In this document: positions 10,026 through 17,887 of the stretch, one piece after another
Numbering within the stretch: the first letter of the stretch is position 1
Layout of the letters: every line of letters begins with the position of its first letter
NCBI RefSeq assembly: GCF_040187885.1
Contig: NZ_JBDPLH010000002.1
Coordinates: 62,001-126,000, forward strand
Direction of reading: 5' to 3'
DNA from: Roseateles_E cavernae
GTDB lineage: Bacteria; Pseudomonadota; Gammaproteobacteria; Burkholderiales; Burkholderiaceae_C
Length of the DNA: 64,000 nt
Position numbers and translations under genes: made by a program
The notes under the pieces: generated by a model
What the model was told of the DNA's origin: nothing
The model's database searches: none
What the model saw: only the letters and a program-made list of their open reading frames with translations

Positions 10026-12116
10026 ATGCAAGCCCTGACCCTTCCCTGCGTCCTGATGCGAGCCGGCACCTCGCGCGGCCCCTTCTTCCTGCGCGAATGG
10101 CTGCCCGAGGACGAGCACCTGCGCGACCAGGCCCTGATCGGCGCGATCGGCGCCTCCGATCTGCTGCAGGTCGACGGCGTCGGCGGCGGCAGCTCGCTGA
10201 CCAGCAAGGTGGCCATCGTCTCGCGCTCCCGCGAGCCGGGCTGCGCGCTCGACTATCTGTTCGCCCAGGTCGGCGTCGGCCAGCGCTCGGTCGACACCCG
10301 GCCCAACTGCGGAAACATGCTGGCCGGCGTCGTGCCCTTCGCGCTGGAGCAGGGCCTGATCGAGGCCGACGAGGGCGAGACCACGGTGCGGGTCTTCAAT
10401 GTCAACACCCGCTCGCGCATCGATGTCACGGTGCAGACGCCGCAGCGCCGCATCCGCTACGAGGGCCTGACCAGCATCGACGGCGTGGCCGGCACGGCAG
10501 CGCCGATCAAGCTGGAGTTCCTGGACGCCTGGGGTGCGGTGACCGGCGCGGTGTTCCCGAGCGGCCGCCGCATCGACCGGATCGGCGGTATCGAGATGAC
10601 CTGCATCGACGCGGCGATGCCGCTGATGCTGGTGCGCGCCGCCGACCTGGGCCTGAGCGGGCGCGAGTCGCCCGCCGAGCTGGACGCCGACCTGCCGCTG
10701 CTGGAGCGCCTGGAGGCGCTGCGCCGCGCTGCCGGCGAGCTGATGGGGCTGGGCGATGTATCGGCCAGCGTGATTCCTAAGCCGGTGATCGTCAGCCCCG
10801 GCGACGACGAGCACAGCATCCGCTCGCGCTACTTCACGCCGCGCCGCTGCCATGCCTCGCATGCGGTGACCGGCGCCATCGGTGTGGCCGCCGCCTTCGC
10901 GCTGCCCGGCACGGTGGCCAGCGGCGCGCTGCAGCGCAGCGGCAGCCGCGGCATCGCGGTGCTGCATCCGCAGGGCCGCATCGAGGTCGAGGTCGAGCTG
11001 GCCGGCAGCGGCGAGCAGGCCCAGATCCGGCGCGCGGCCCTGCTGCGCACGGCCCGCAAGATCCTGCAGGGCCAGCTGCACATCCCGGACTATGTTTTTT
11101 CAAGACCTACACAAGGAGACGACCCGATGTTCAAGCAAGCAATCGCCCCGGTCCTGAGGGCCCCTATCGTGGCGGCGACCCTGGCCAGCGCCCTGGTGAC
11201 GGCGGCGCCCGCCGCCCAGGCCTATCCGGACAAGACCATCACCATCGTCGTGCCGACCGCGGCCGGCGGCGGCAATGATGCGATGGCGCGCAGCATCGCG
11301 CAAAAGCTCGGCACGCTGCTGGGCCAGACCATCATCATCGACAACCGCGCCGGCGCTACCGGCTCGATTGCCAGCGAGTATGTGGCCCGCGCGACGCCGG
11401 ACGGCTACACCCTGTTCTTCGGCTATATCGCCACCCACGGCATGAACCCGGTGCTGCAGAAGCTGCGCTACGACCCGGTGGCCGACTTCGAACCGATAGG
11501 CCTGGTCGGCTACTCGCCGACCCTGCTGGTGGCCAATCCCAAGCTGCCGATCAAGGACGTCAAGGACATGCTGGCCCAGCTGAAGGCCAAGCCCGAGGCC
11601 TATTTCTATGCCTCGGCCGGCAATGGCACGGCGCCGCATTTCGCCGCCGAACTGTTCAAGCTCAATGCCGGCGTGGCTATGGCCGGCGTGCCCTACAAGG
11701 GCTCGGCCCCGGCGGTCACCGACACGGTGGCCGGCCAGACCCAGTTCATGTTCCCCAGCGTCTTCACCGCCTACCCCCATGTCAAGTCCGGCAAGCTGCG
11801 CGCGCTGGCTGTCGCCGGCCCTAAGCGCCTGGCCGCCTTGCCCGAGGTGCCGACGTTGAAGGAGGCCGGCATCGACGGGGTCGAGGTGCAGCAGTGGTAT
11901 GGCTTCTTCGCGCCGGCCAAGACGCCCAGGCCCATCGTCGAGCAGCTCAACAAGGCACTCAACCAGGTGCTGGCCGATAAGGACACGATCAAGCGCATCG
12001 AGGACCACGGCGCCGATGTCGAGACCAGCACGCCCGAGCAGTTCGGCGCCCTGGTCAAGAGCGAGCTGGCCAAGTGGAAGCGCGTCGTTGTGCAGGCCAA
12101 GCTGAGCGCCGACTGA
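10026..12116 (+). CDS. PrpF/4-oxalomesaconate tautomerase-family isomerase, reading in frame into the Bug receptor
   Basis: Residues 1 to about 360 form a PrpF-family protein (two diaminopimelate-epimerase-like folds), the family of PrpF aconitate isomerase and GalD 4-oxalomesaconate tautomerase. Signs are the opening LPCVLMRAGTSRGPFFLREW, the segment VDGVGGGSSLTSKVAIVS, RPNCGNMLAGVVPFALEQG and the family-like ending RTARKILQGQLHIPDYVF. There is no stop after this. The frame continues through SRPTQGDDP into the signal peptide of a Bug receptor and stops only at 12116, giving 696 residues. A strong ribosome binding site before an internal ATG at 11127 suggests the receptor is also, or only, made separately. 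An acid isomerase beside a carboxylate receptor, porin and LysR gene fits uptake and metabolism of an unsaturated polycarboxylate. Confidence 0.72.
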   Translation: MQALTLPCVLMRAGTSRGPFFLREWLPEDEHLRDQALIGAIGASDLLQVDGVGGGSSLTSKVAIVSRSREPGCALDYLFAQVGVGQRSVDTRPNCGNMLAGVVPFALEQGLIEADEGETTVRVFNVNTRSRIDVTVQTPQRRIRYEGLTSIDGVAGTAAPIKLEFLDAWGAVTGAVFPSGRRIDRIGGIEMTCIDAAMPLMLVRAADLGLSGRESPAELDADLPLLERLEALRRAAGELMGLGDVSASVIPKPVIVSPGDDEHSIRSRYFTPRRCHASHAVTGAIGVAAAFALPGTVASGALQRSGSRGIAVLHPQGRIEVEVELAGSGEQAQIRRAALLRTARKILQGQLHIPDYVFSRPTQGDDPMFKQAIAPVLRAPIVAATLASALVTAAPAAQAYPDKTITIVVPTAAGGGNDAMARSIAQKLGTLLGQTIIIDNRAGATGSIASEYVARATPDGYTLFFGYIATHGMNPVLQKLRYDPVADFEPIGLVGYSPTLLVANPKLPIKDVKDMLAQLKAKPEAYFYASAGNGTAPHFAAELFKLNAGVAMAGVPYKGSAPAVTDTVAGQTQFMFPSVFTAYPHVKSGKLRALAVAGPKRLAALPEVPTLKEAGIDGVEVQQWYGFFAPAKTPRPIVEQLNKALNQVLADKDTIKRIEDHGADVETSTPEQFGALVKSELAKWKRVVVQAKLSAD
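11127..12116 (+). CDS. Bug/TctC-family tripartite tricarboxylate receptor, probable separate start
   Basis: 329-residue periplasmic solute receptor of the Bug family, very numerous in Burkholderiales. It opens with a signal peptide (MFKQAIAPVLRAP, hydrophobic VAATLASALVTAAPA, cleavage after AQA) and then the family hallmark YPDKTITIVVPTAAGGGNDA, followed by LGQTIIIDNRAGATGSIASE and GTAPHFAAELF. A Shine-Dalgarno AAGGAG sits 8 bases before the ATG at 11127. It is in the same frame as the upstream isomerase with no stop between, so independent translation is inferred from the signal peptide and ribosome binding site. No TctA/TctB membrane genes lie nearby, as is common for orphan Bug receptors. 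Confidence 0.88.
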   Translation: MFKQAIAPVLRAPIVAATLASALVTAAPAAQAYPDKTITIVVPTAAGGGNDAMARSIAQKLGTLLGQTIIIDNRAGATGSIASEYVARATPDGYTLFFGYIATHGMNPVLQKLRYDPVADFEPIGLVGYSPTLLVANPKLPIKDVKDMLAQLKAKPEAYFYASAGNGTAPHFAAELFKLNAGVAMAGVPYKGSAPAVTDTVAGQTQFMFPSVFTAYPHVKSGKLRALAVAGPKRLAALPEVPTLKEAGIDGVEVQQWYGFFAPAKTPRPIVEQLNKALNQVLADKDTIKRIEDHGADVETSTPEQFGALVKSELAKWKRVVVQAKLSAD

Positions 12117-12156
12117 GCCCCGATCAAGCCCCGATAACAACAGGAGACAGATAGGC

Positions 12157-13239
12157 ATGCAACACAATATCAAGGCAACTATGGTGGCCGGGCTCGGCGC
12201 CTGCGCCGCGCTGGCGGCCGGCGCGCAGAACGTGACCCTGGGTGGCATCGCCGACGCGGCAGTGCGCCATGTCAGCAACCAGGGCCGGGGCGGGGTCAGC
12301 TCCCTGGTCAGCGGCAGCAACTCGACCAGCCGCATCATCATCCGCGGCAGCGAAGACCTGGGTAGCGGCCTCGCGGCCGGCTTCCATCTGGAGCACGGCA
12401 TCCTGCTGGACAGCGGCACGCCCGCCAACAGCACGATGTTCTGGGACCGCCGCGCCACCGTCAGCCTGAGCAGCAAGCAATGGGGCGAGCTGCGTGCCGG
12501 CCGCGACTTCGTGCCCAGCTACAGCAACTGGAGCCGCTACGACCCCTTCAGCTATGTCGGCGTCGCCGGCGCCAACAACTTCATCTCGGCGACGCCGGTG
12601 GGACCGCTGCGCGCGGCCTTCGGCTCGGGCGCCAACACCACGGTGCGCTCCAGCAATGCCATCCAGTATCTGCTGCCGGGTGGACTGGGCGGCTGGGAAG
12701 GTGGGCTGATGGCCGCAGCCGGCGAGGGCGGTACGGCGGCCAACGGTCAGCACAAGCTGCTCGGCGCGCGCTTCGGCTACGCGAGCAAAACCTTCAATAT
12801 CGCCGCCGCGCTGACCCGCAGCGAGAACAACCTGACCGGCACGGACCGGCTCGACGATCTGGCCCTGGGCGGCAGCTATGACTTCGGCCCGCTCAAGCTG
12901 TCCGCCGCCTGGCGCCGCTTCGAGCTGGGCGCGGCACGCCAGACCCATTGGCTGCTGGGCGCCTGGCTGCCCGTCGGCGCGGCCGGGCAGCTGAAGCTGA
13001 GCTGGCATCAGGTCGACCTGGCCGGCCGGGTCGGCAGCAGCGCCATCGGCGCGAACGGGGCCCGCCAGCTGGGCCTGGGCTATGTGCACGAGCTCTCCAA
13101 GCGCAGCGCGCTCTACGGCACGCTGGCGCGCATCGACAACCAGGGGGCCTCCAGCTATGCGATACCGGGCGGTGCCAGCGGCCTGGCCGGCGGCGGCAAA
13201 TCCAGCGGCGTGGAGCTCGGCATGCGTCACAGCTTCTGA
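12157..13239 (+). CDS. Burkholderiales-type trimeric porin
   Basis: 360-residue outer membrane beta-barrel. Signal peptide MQHNIKATMVAGLGACAALAAGA, then the family start QNVTLGGIADAAVRHVSNQG, the motif STSRIIIRGSEDLGSGLAAG typical of OmpC-like porins of this order, the WDRRATVSLSSKQWGELRAG segment, and a C-terminal strand ending in Phe (GVELGMRHSF), the signal for BAM-dependent insertion. It follows the Bug receptor by 40 bp with its own ribosome binding site (CAGGAGACAG), so it may be the outer-membrane entry route for the same substrate. Confidence 0.92.
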   Translation: MQHNIKATMVAGLGACAALAAGAQNVTLGGIADAAVRHVSNQGRGGVSSLVSGSNSTSRIIIRGSEDLGSGLAAGFHLEHGILLDSGTPANSTMFWDRRATVSLSSKQWGELRAGRDFVPSYSNWSRYDPFSYVGVAGANNFISATPVGPLRAAFGSGANTTVRSSNAIQYLLPGGLGGWEGGLMAAAGEGGTAANGQHKLLGARFGYASKTFNIAAALTRSENNLTGTDRLDDLALGGSYDFGPLKLSAAWRRFELGAARQTHWLLGAWLPVGAAGQLKLSWHQVDLAGRVGSSAIGANGARQLGLGYVHELSKRSALYGTLARIDNQGASSYAIPGGASGLAGGGKSSGVELGMRHSF

Positions 13240-13280
13240 GTGGCGCCGAGGGGGCGCGGTCTTGCCTTTATGCTTGACCC

Positions 13281-14381
13281 ATGCCAAATCCACTGAAGAA
13301 ACTCCCCTTCGTCCTGCCCCTGTGGAGCCTGCTGTCGCCGCTGGTGGCCGTGGTCTTGCTGCTGCTGCTGGGTGGCGCGGCCTTGTCGGGGCTGCTGATC
13401 GCGCTGGTGTCGCTGTGCCTGATCGCGGCGGTGCTGGCGGCCGTCCACCATGCCGAAGTGGTGGCCCACCGCGTCGGCGAGCCCTATGGCTCGCTGGTGC
13501 TGGCGGTGGCGGTCACCATCATCGAGGTGGCGCTGATCGTCTCGCTGATGCTGGCCGGCGGCGAGAGCGCCAATGCGCTGGCGCGCGACACGGTGTTCTC
13601 GGCCATCATGATTGTCTGCAACGGCGTGGTCGGCCTGTGCATCCTGGTCGGCGGCATGCGCCACCGGGTGCTGGCCTTCCGCATCGAGGGCACCAGCCCG
13701 ACGCTGGCGGTGCTGGCCGCGCTGTCGACCCTGACCCTGGTGCTCCCGGCCTTCACGACCAGCACGCGCGGCCCCACCTTCTCGCAGAGCCAGCTGATGT
13801 TTGCCGGCGTCGTCTCGCTGGTGCTGTACGCGGCCTTTGTGTTCGTGCAGGCGGTGCGGCACCGCGACTACTTCCTGCCGGCCGAGGGGGTGGACGATCA
13901 CCACGCCCATGCCGCGCCGCCCGGCAACAAGATCGCGCTGGCCAGCCTGGCGCTGCTGATGGTCTGCCTGGTCGGCGTCGTCGGTCTGGCCAAGCTGCTG
14001 GCGCCCAGCATCGAGAACGCGGTGCGCAGCATCGGCGCGCCGAGCGCGCTGGTGGGCGTGATCGTGGCCCTGCTGGTGCTGGCTCCGGAGACGCTGGCGG
14101 CGGTGCGCGCGGCGATGCACAACCGGCTGCAGACCAGCCTGAACCTGGCGCTGGGCTCGGGCCTTGCCAGCATCGGGCTGACGATTCCGGCGGTGGCCGT
14201 GCTCTCGCTGTTCTTCCCCCATGCCCTGGTGCTGGGGCTGGAGCCGGTCAGCATGGTGCTGTTGCTGCTGACCTTTGTCGTCGGCACGCTGACCCTGGGC
14301 GCCGGCCGCGCAACGGTGCTGCAGGGCGCGGTGCACCTGGTGCTGTTCGCGGTGTTCCTGTTCCTGGCGGTCGTGCCCTGA
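13281..14381 (+). CDS. chaA: Calcium/proton antiporter of the ChaA type
   Basis: 366-residue inner membrane protein of the Ca2+:cation antiporter superfamily with about 11 hydrophobic segments. Each half carries an acidic alpha-repeat: GEPYGSLVLAVAVTIIEVAL near residue 75 and LVLAPETLAAVRAAMHNRLQ near 270. The loop between the halves holds a short His/Asp cluster (DDHHAHAA), as in ChaA. It exchanges cytoplasmic Ca2+ or Na+ for protons. The neighbours give no further clue; the porin gene upstream ends 41 bp before it. Confidence 0.88.
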   Translation: MPNPLKKLPFVLPLWSLLSPLVAVVLLLLLGGAALSGLLIALVSLCLIAAVLAAVHHAEVVAHRVGEPYGSLVLAVAVTIIEVALIVSLMLAGGESANALARDTVFSAIMIVCNGVVGLCILVGGMRHRVLAFRIEGTSPTLAVLAALSTLTLVLPAFTTSTRGPTFSQSQLMFAGVVSLVLYAAFVFVQAVRHRDYFLPAEGVDDHHAHAAPPGNKIALASLALLMVCLVGVVGLAKLLAPSIENAVRSIGAPSALVGVIVALLVLAPETLAAVRAAMHNRLQTSLNLALGSGLASIGLTIPAVAVLSLFFPHALVLGLEPVSMVLLLLTFVVGTLTLGAGRATVLQGAVHLVLFAVFLFLAVVP

Positions 14382-14391
14382 GCGGACAGGG

Positions 14392-14997
14392 TCAGGGCAT
14401 GCGGCCGGTGGCCTGGTAGACCGCGCCCATCCAGTGGTAGCCAAGGTCCAGCTCGCCGGTCATCTGCAGCAGCCCGGCCCAGGGGCGCTCCAGGCCGGCC
14501 AGCGAGGCCATCGAATGCAGGGCCGCGCCGAGCACGAAGAGATTGCTGAGCACCGCCCAGGGCGGCGCCCACACCAGGCCGGTGGCGGCGAGCGCCGCGC
14601 CGGGCTTCAGGTGCGCGGCCACATGCCGCAGCGCCTGCGGCTGCTGCAGGATGTCGTGGGTGAAATGGAAGAGTGCGGCGTCGCAGCGGCCGCTCAGCGG
14701 CGCCTCGGCTACGCTGGCGGCCAGCAGCGAGACATTGCGCCAGCCCTGGGCGGCGACGCGCTGGCGCGCCCGCTCCAGCATCTCCGGGCATTGTTCGATG
14801 GCGATCACATGGCCGCGCGGCCCGACCTGCTGCAGCAGGCCCGCCAGGCTCAGGCCGGTACCGCAGCCCAGGTCCAGCACGCGCTGGCCGGGCCGCAGCT
14901 GAAGGCTGGCGATCGCGCTGCGGCGCAAGGGCTCGAAGGGCGCCAGCTCCAGATCGTAGAAGGGGGCTCGTCGGCGGTACTGCGCCAGCGTGCTCAC
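14392..14997 (-). CDS. Class I SAM-dependent methyltransferase
   Basis: 201-residue Rossmann-fold methyltransferase. Motif I is VLDLGCGTGLSLAGLL near residue 40 (SAM binding), with post-I acidic IAIEQCPEMLERARQR and motif IV CDAALFHFTHDILQQP. The start overlaps the stop of the upstream rhodanese gene as ATGA, so the two are coupled. Substrate unknown; pairing with a rhodanese could mean sulfur chemistry or thiol methylation, but this is speculation. Confidence 0.85.
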   Translation of the reverse strand: MSTLAQYRRRAPFYDLELAPFEPLRRSAIASLQLRPGQRVLDLGCGTGLSLAGLLQQVGPRGHVIAIEQCPEMLERARQRVAAQGWRNVSLLAASVAEAPLSGRCDAALFHFTHDILQQPQALRHVAAHLKPGAALAATGLVWAPPWAVLSNLFVLGAALHSMASLAGLERPWAGLLQMTGELDLGYHWMGAVYQATGRMP

Positions 14998-15314
14998 AGG
15001 CCCCGCTCCAGCGGGCGTCGCAGGCGCTCGGCCAGCTGCACGGCGGCACCGCCGTTGTAGGCCTCGGTATAGCCCTGCTGCTGCAGCAGGCCCAGGGCCT
15101 GCTCGGAGCGTGCACCGGAGGCGCAGTACAGGATGATGGGCGCGGCCAGGTCCGGCGCCAGATGGGCAATCTGCTCGGCCAGCTGCGGCAGCGGGATGCA
15201 GCGCGCGCCCGGCACGTGGCCGGACATGTACTCGCTGTAGGAGCGCACATCGATCAGCAGCGCCTGCTCGGGCAGCGGTGCGAGGGACGGCAGGGTGGGC
15301 GAGAGAGAACTCAT
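14994..15314 (-). CDS. Single-domain rhodanese
   Basis: 106-residue rhodanese, a cytoplasmic sulfur carrier or sulfurtransferase. It shows the family pattern LIDVRSYSEYMSGHVPGARC and the active loop YCASGARSEQA with the persulfide-forming Cys. Size matches GlpE/PspE-like single-domain rhodaneses and there is no signal peptide. It is translationally coupled to the methyltransferase gene. Confidence 0.92.
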   Translation of the reverse strand: MSSLSPTLPSLAPLPEQALLIDVRSYSEYMSGHVPGARCIPLPQLAEQIAHLAPDLAAPIILYCASGARSEQALGLLQQQGYTEAYNGGAAVQLAERLRRPLERGL

Positions 15315-15410
15315 GGGCAGCCTCCGTGATCCGGCGTCGGGACCTCTGTTTTACACCCTTGGCGGCCCGGCGGCGAGGTATGCTGCGCGCCCGCCCTGAA
15401 TGAAGCCCCC

Positions 15411-15896
15411 ATGTCCGACGCCGACAACACCGAACGCCCCGATATCCAGGAGCCGCGCCTGTGGCAGGACGCCCGCTGGACCGCCCGCGTGATCAAGAAC
15501 GAGGACGACGAGGGCTGGGCCGTCGCGATGATATTGGCGGGCCAGAGCGAGCCGGCCCTGGTCGGCCCCTGGACCATGGGGCGTGACAAGAAGAACCCCA
15601 AGCCGCTGGACGTCAACGCCTTCAACACCCTGGTGAAGACCGCCTCCGAGGTCTTGCGCCGCCACGAGCAGCAGCTGCATGCCCAGCTGCACCAGAGCCT
15701 GCGCATCACGACCGACAGCGCCCAGATCGAGGTGCGGCTGGACATCGTGCCCGACGAGGACGAGCCCTATGCACTGCTGAGTGCGCATGACGAGATGGGC
15801 ACGCAGCTGGCCGAGGTCAAGGTGCGGCCCAGCTTCAAGCTCAGCCGCGCCAGCGCCAGCGCCTGGATCGCGGCGGAGTTCCAGAAGCCGGGCTGA
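15411..15896 (+). CDS. Conserved hypothetical protein
   Basis: 161-residue soluble, acidic protein that I do not assign to a characterised family. It has no signal peptide or membrane segment. Visible pieces are an N-terminal region with WTARVIKNEDDEGWAVAMIL, a segment LVGPWTMGRDKKNPKPLD, a central amphipathic helix (VLRRHEQQLHAQLHQSL) and a beta-rich end. Codon use matches the neighbours, and it faces the M48 gene convergently with 15 bp between them. Confidence 0.75.
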   Translation: MSDADNTERPDIQEPRLWQDARWTARVIKNEDDEGWAVAMILAGQSEPALVGPWTMGRDKKNPKPLDVNAFNTLVKTASEVLRRHEQQLHAQLHQSLRITTDSAQIEVRLDIVPDEDEPYALLSAHDEMGTQLAEVKVRPSFKLSRASASAWIAAEFQKPG

Positions 15897-15911
15897 GGGC
15901 GGCCGCCGGCT

Positions 15912-17804
15912 TCAGCGCAGGCGGCTGCCGGCAATGGCTCCCAGCTTCTTGCGCAAGGGCTTGAGACGGCCCTCCAGCACGCAGATGATGGTGTGGGCGG
16001 GCCAGTCCTGGCCAGCCAGTGCATTGACGACGGCATGCTGTTGCTTGCGCAACCGGGCCCATGCACTCAGCTGCAGCCCCAAGACATAGGTCGGCATGCT
16101 GCTGTCAGATGGCAGCACGCGACGGGCCAGGTAGGCGCGCACCACGCCCTTGCCATGGCGCTGCAGCAGGGCGCGTACCTGCTCGACCGCGTCGGTCCCA
16201 AGGTCAGCGGCACGCAGCTGATGTTGAGGGTCGAGTTCATTGCGCTCGCGCTCGCGGCGCTGCTCGAATTCGTGACGCTCATGCCAGCGTTGAGCCCAGG
16301 CCTTGGCGCGTGCTTCGTCGTTGTGTCGCCTGAAATAGGCGCTCGCGCTTTCGCAGGCGGGCAAGGTGGCGTCGATATCGACCCTGATGGCTTGCTCCAG
16401 CAAGGCAATGCCCTGTTCGTCATCCCGGCTCAACCGGGCGATGCCTTCAAAAAACAAGCCGACACTGTCTTCCGGGTACTGCCCGTTGAACGCGGCATAG
16501 CCCGCCGCGGCGTCGAACTCGGGCTCCAGCTCGCGCCGCAGATGCAGCAGCGTCAGCTGCTGTTCCCGGTCCGGCGCGGGTAGCGCACTCAGTTCGGCGA
16601 GGCGTTGGGCTTGCTGTGCCAGCTCCTCGTGGCGAGCTGACCAGGCCGGCTGCACGCGGTCGCGCCATTGTCGGCCGAGCCGCTGACGCAGCGTTGCAAG
16701 GGCCACGCCGAGCCAGACTTCGGCGGCCGAATGCTCTGCCGGCTGGGGGAGTTCGTCGATGCGCTGAGCCTCGCCTGGCAGGGCTTGCAGACGCAGATTC
16801 AGCACGGGATGGGTGTCGTGAACGCTGGCCTGGCGCTGCAAGGCCTCCTGCAGCCATTGGCGGGCGGTGGGCTCGGGCGGTGCCAGCCGCGCTGCGGTAG
16901 CCCAGCGGCCGGCGAGGTCATCGGGAGGCATGGCTTCCTGGCGGATTCGCGCCAGCGTGCCCTGAATGAAGGTGTCGTACTGTGGTCCGGCGAGGTTGAC
17001 CCGTTTGAGCGCCCGGGCCGCGACATCGGCCCCCACCAGCTCTGCGCTGGCCCGGTCGGCCTGGTACTCGTTGGCACGAGCAAGCACAAAGGTGTAGGCA
17101 TTGAAGTAGGGTGCATACCAGCCGACGATGCGCTGCAGCAGGTGCCCGCTCCATCCCTGCCATTGCTGCCCGAGGTGCTGGATATTGGCCCAGCTGAGCC
17201 GCAGCCGGTAGATGAAGGCGCTGAAGCGACTGTGCGAGCCCGCCAGATGCCCGTACTCATGGGCCACGACCGCCAACGCCTCCTCGGGGGACAGACTCTC
17301 CAGCAGCGGCAGACCCAGGATCAGATAGTTGCGCGGGAATCCGATCAACCCCAGCAGCGGCCGCTGGACGACGGCGGCGTTGACCTCGTCGGTGATCAGC
17401 ACCTGATGGAAGCGAGGCCCTTTCATGCGCTGGCGCATCTGGTCCATGGCTGCAAACAGGGCCGGGGCTTCGTGGCGCTGCAGGCTCAGGCCCTCGGGCG
17501 CCGGCAGGCGCACAAACAAGGCTTTGATGGCGCTGCGAACCAGCAGCCATAGCGGCACCGCCAGCAAGATCAGCAATTTGCCGAACTTGATGAGCAGCAG
17601 CAGCGCCTTGCCGCCGCTCAGCAGCACGGCGACGGCGAGGCCTGCCAGTATCAAAAGCCCTAGCCCCGCGATGCCGACGATCAGGGCCAGCACCCCCAGG
17701 CCCAGCAGCGCCAGCAGGGCGACCTTCAGCTGATAGCTGCGCGGTGTAGCAAGGCTCTCGCGCTCCAGGCGCGCCACCATCTGCTCGAAACGAGCGTCGT
17801 CCAT
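15912..17804 (-). CDS. Membrane-anchored M48-family metalloprotease
   Basis: 630-residue protein. Two or three hydrophobic segments lie near the N terminus (LLALLGLGVLALIVGIAGL, LLILLAVPLWLLV), followed by a peptidase M48 domain with the zinc motif HEYGH in AVVAHEYGHLAGSHSRF and a downstream ANEYQADRASAELV that can supply the third zinc ligand (Glu). The C-terminal 300 residues are helical and charged and may be a TPR-like interaction region (FFEGIARLSRDDEQGIALLE). It resembles HtpX/LoiP-type quality-control proteases but is much longer; the specific role is unknown. Confidence 0.85.
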   Translation of the reverse strand: MDDARFEQMVARLERESLATPRSYQLKVALLALLGLGVLALIVGIAGLGLLILAGLAVAVLLSGGKALLLLIKFGKLLILLAVPLWLLVRSAIKALFVRLPAPEGLSLQRHEAPALFAAMDQMRQRMKGPRFHQVLITDEVNAAVVQRPLLGLIGFPRNYLILGLPLLESLSPEEALAVVAHEYGHLAGSHSRFSAFIYRLRLSWANIQHLGQQWQGWSGHLLQRIVGWYAPYFNAYTFVLARANEYQADRASAELVGADVAARALKRVNLAGPQYDTFIQGTLARIRQEAMPPDDLAGRWATAARLAPPEPTARQWLQEALQRQASVHDTHPVLNLRLQALPGEAQRIDELPQPAEHSAAEVWLGVALATLRQRLGRQWRDRVQPAWSARHEELAQQAQRLAELSALPAPDREQQLTLLHLRRELEPEFDAAAGYAAFNGQYPEDSVGLFFEGIARLSRDDEQGIALLEQAIRVDIDATLPACESASAYFRRHNDEARAKAWAQRWHERHEFEQRRERERNELDPQHQLRAADLGTDAVEQVRALLQRHGKGVVRAYLARRVLPSDSSMPTYVLGLQLSAWARLRKQQHAVVNALAGQDWPAHTIICVLEGRLKPLRKKLGAIAGSRLR

Positions 17805-17887
17805 GGTTTTCCTCCCTCGGTCCAGACTGTTTTGTTTGCCCTCATTGTGCAGACAGTCGACCGTGCCGGGAAGATCGGCCGATGAAA

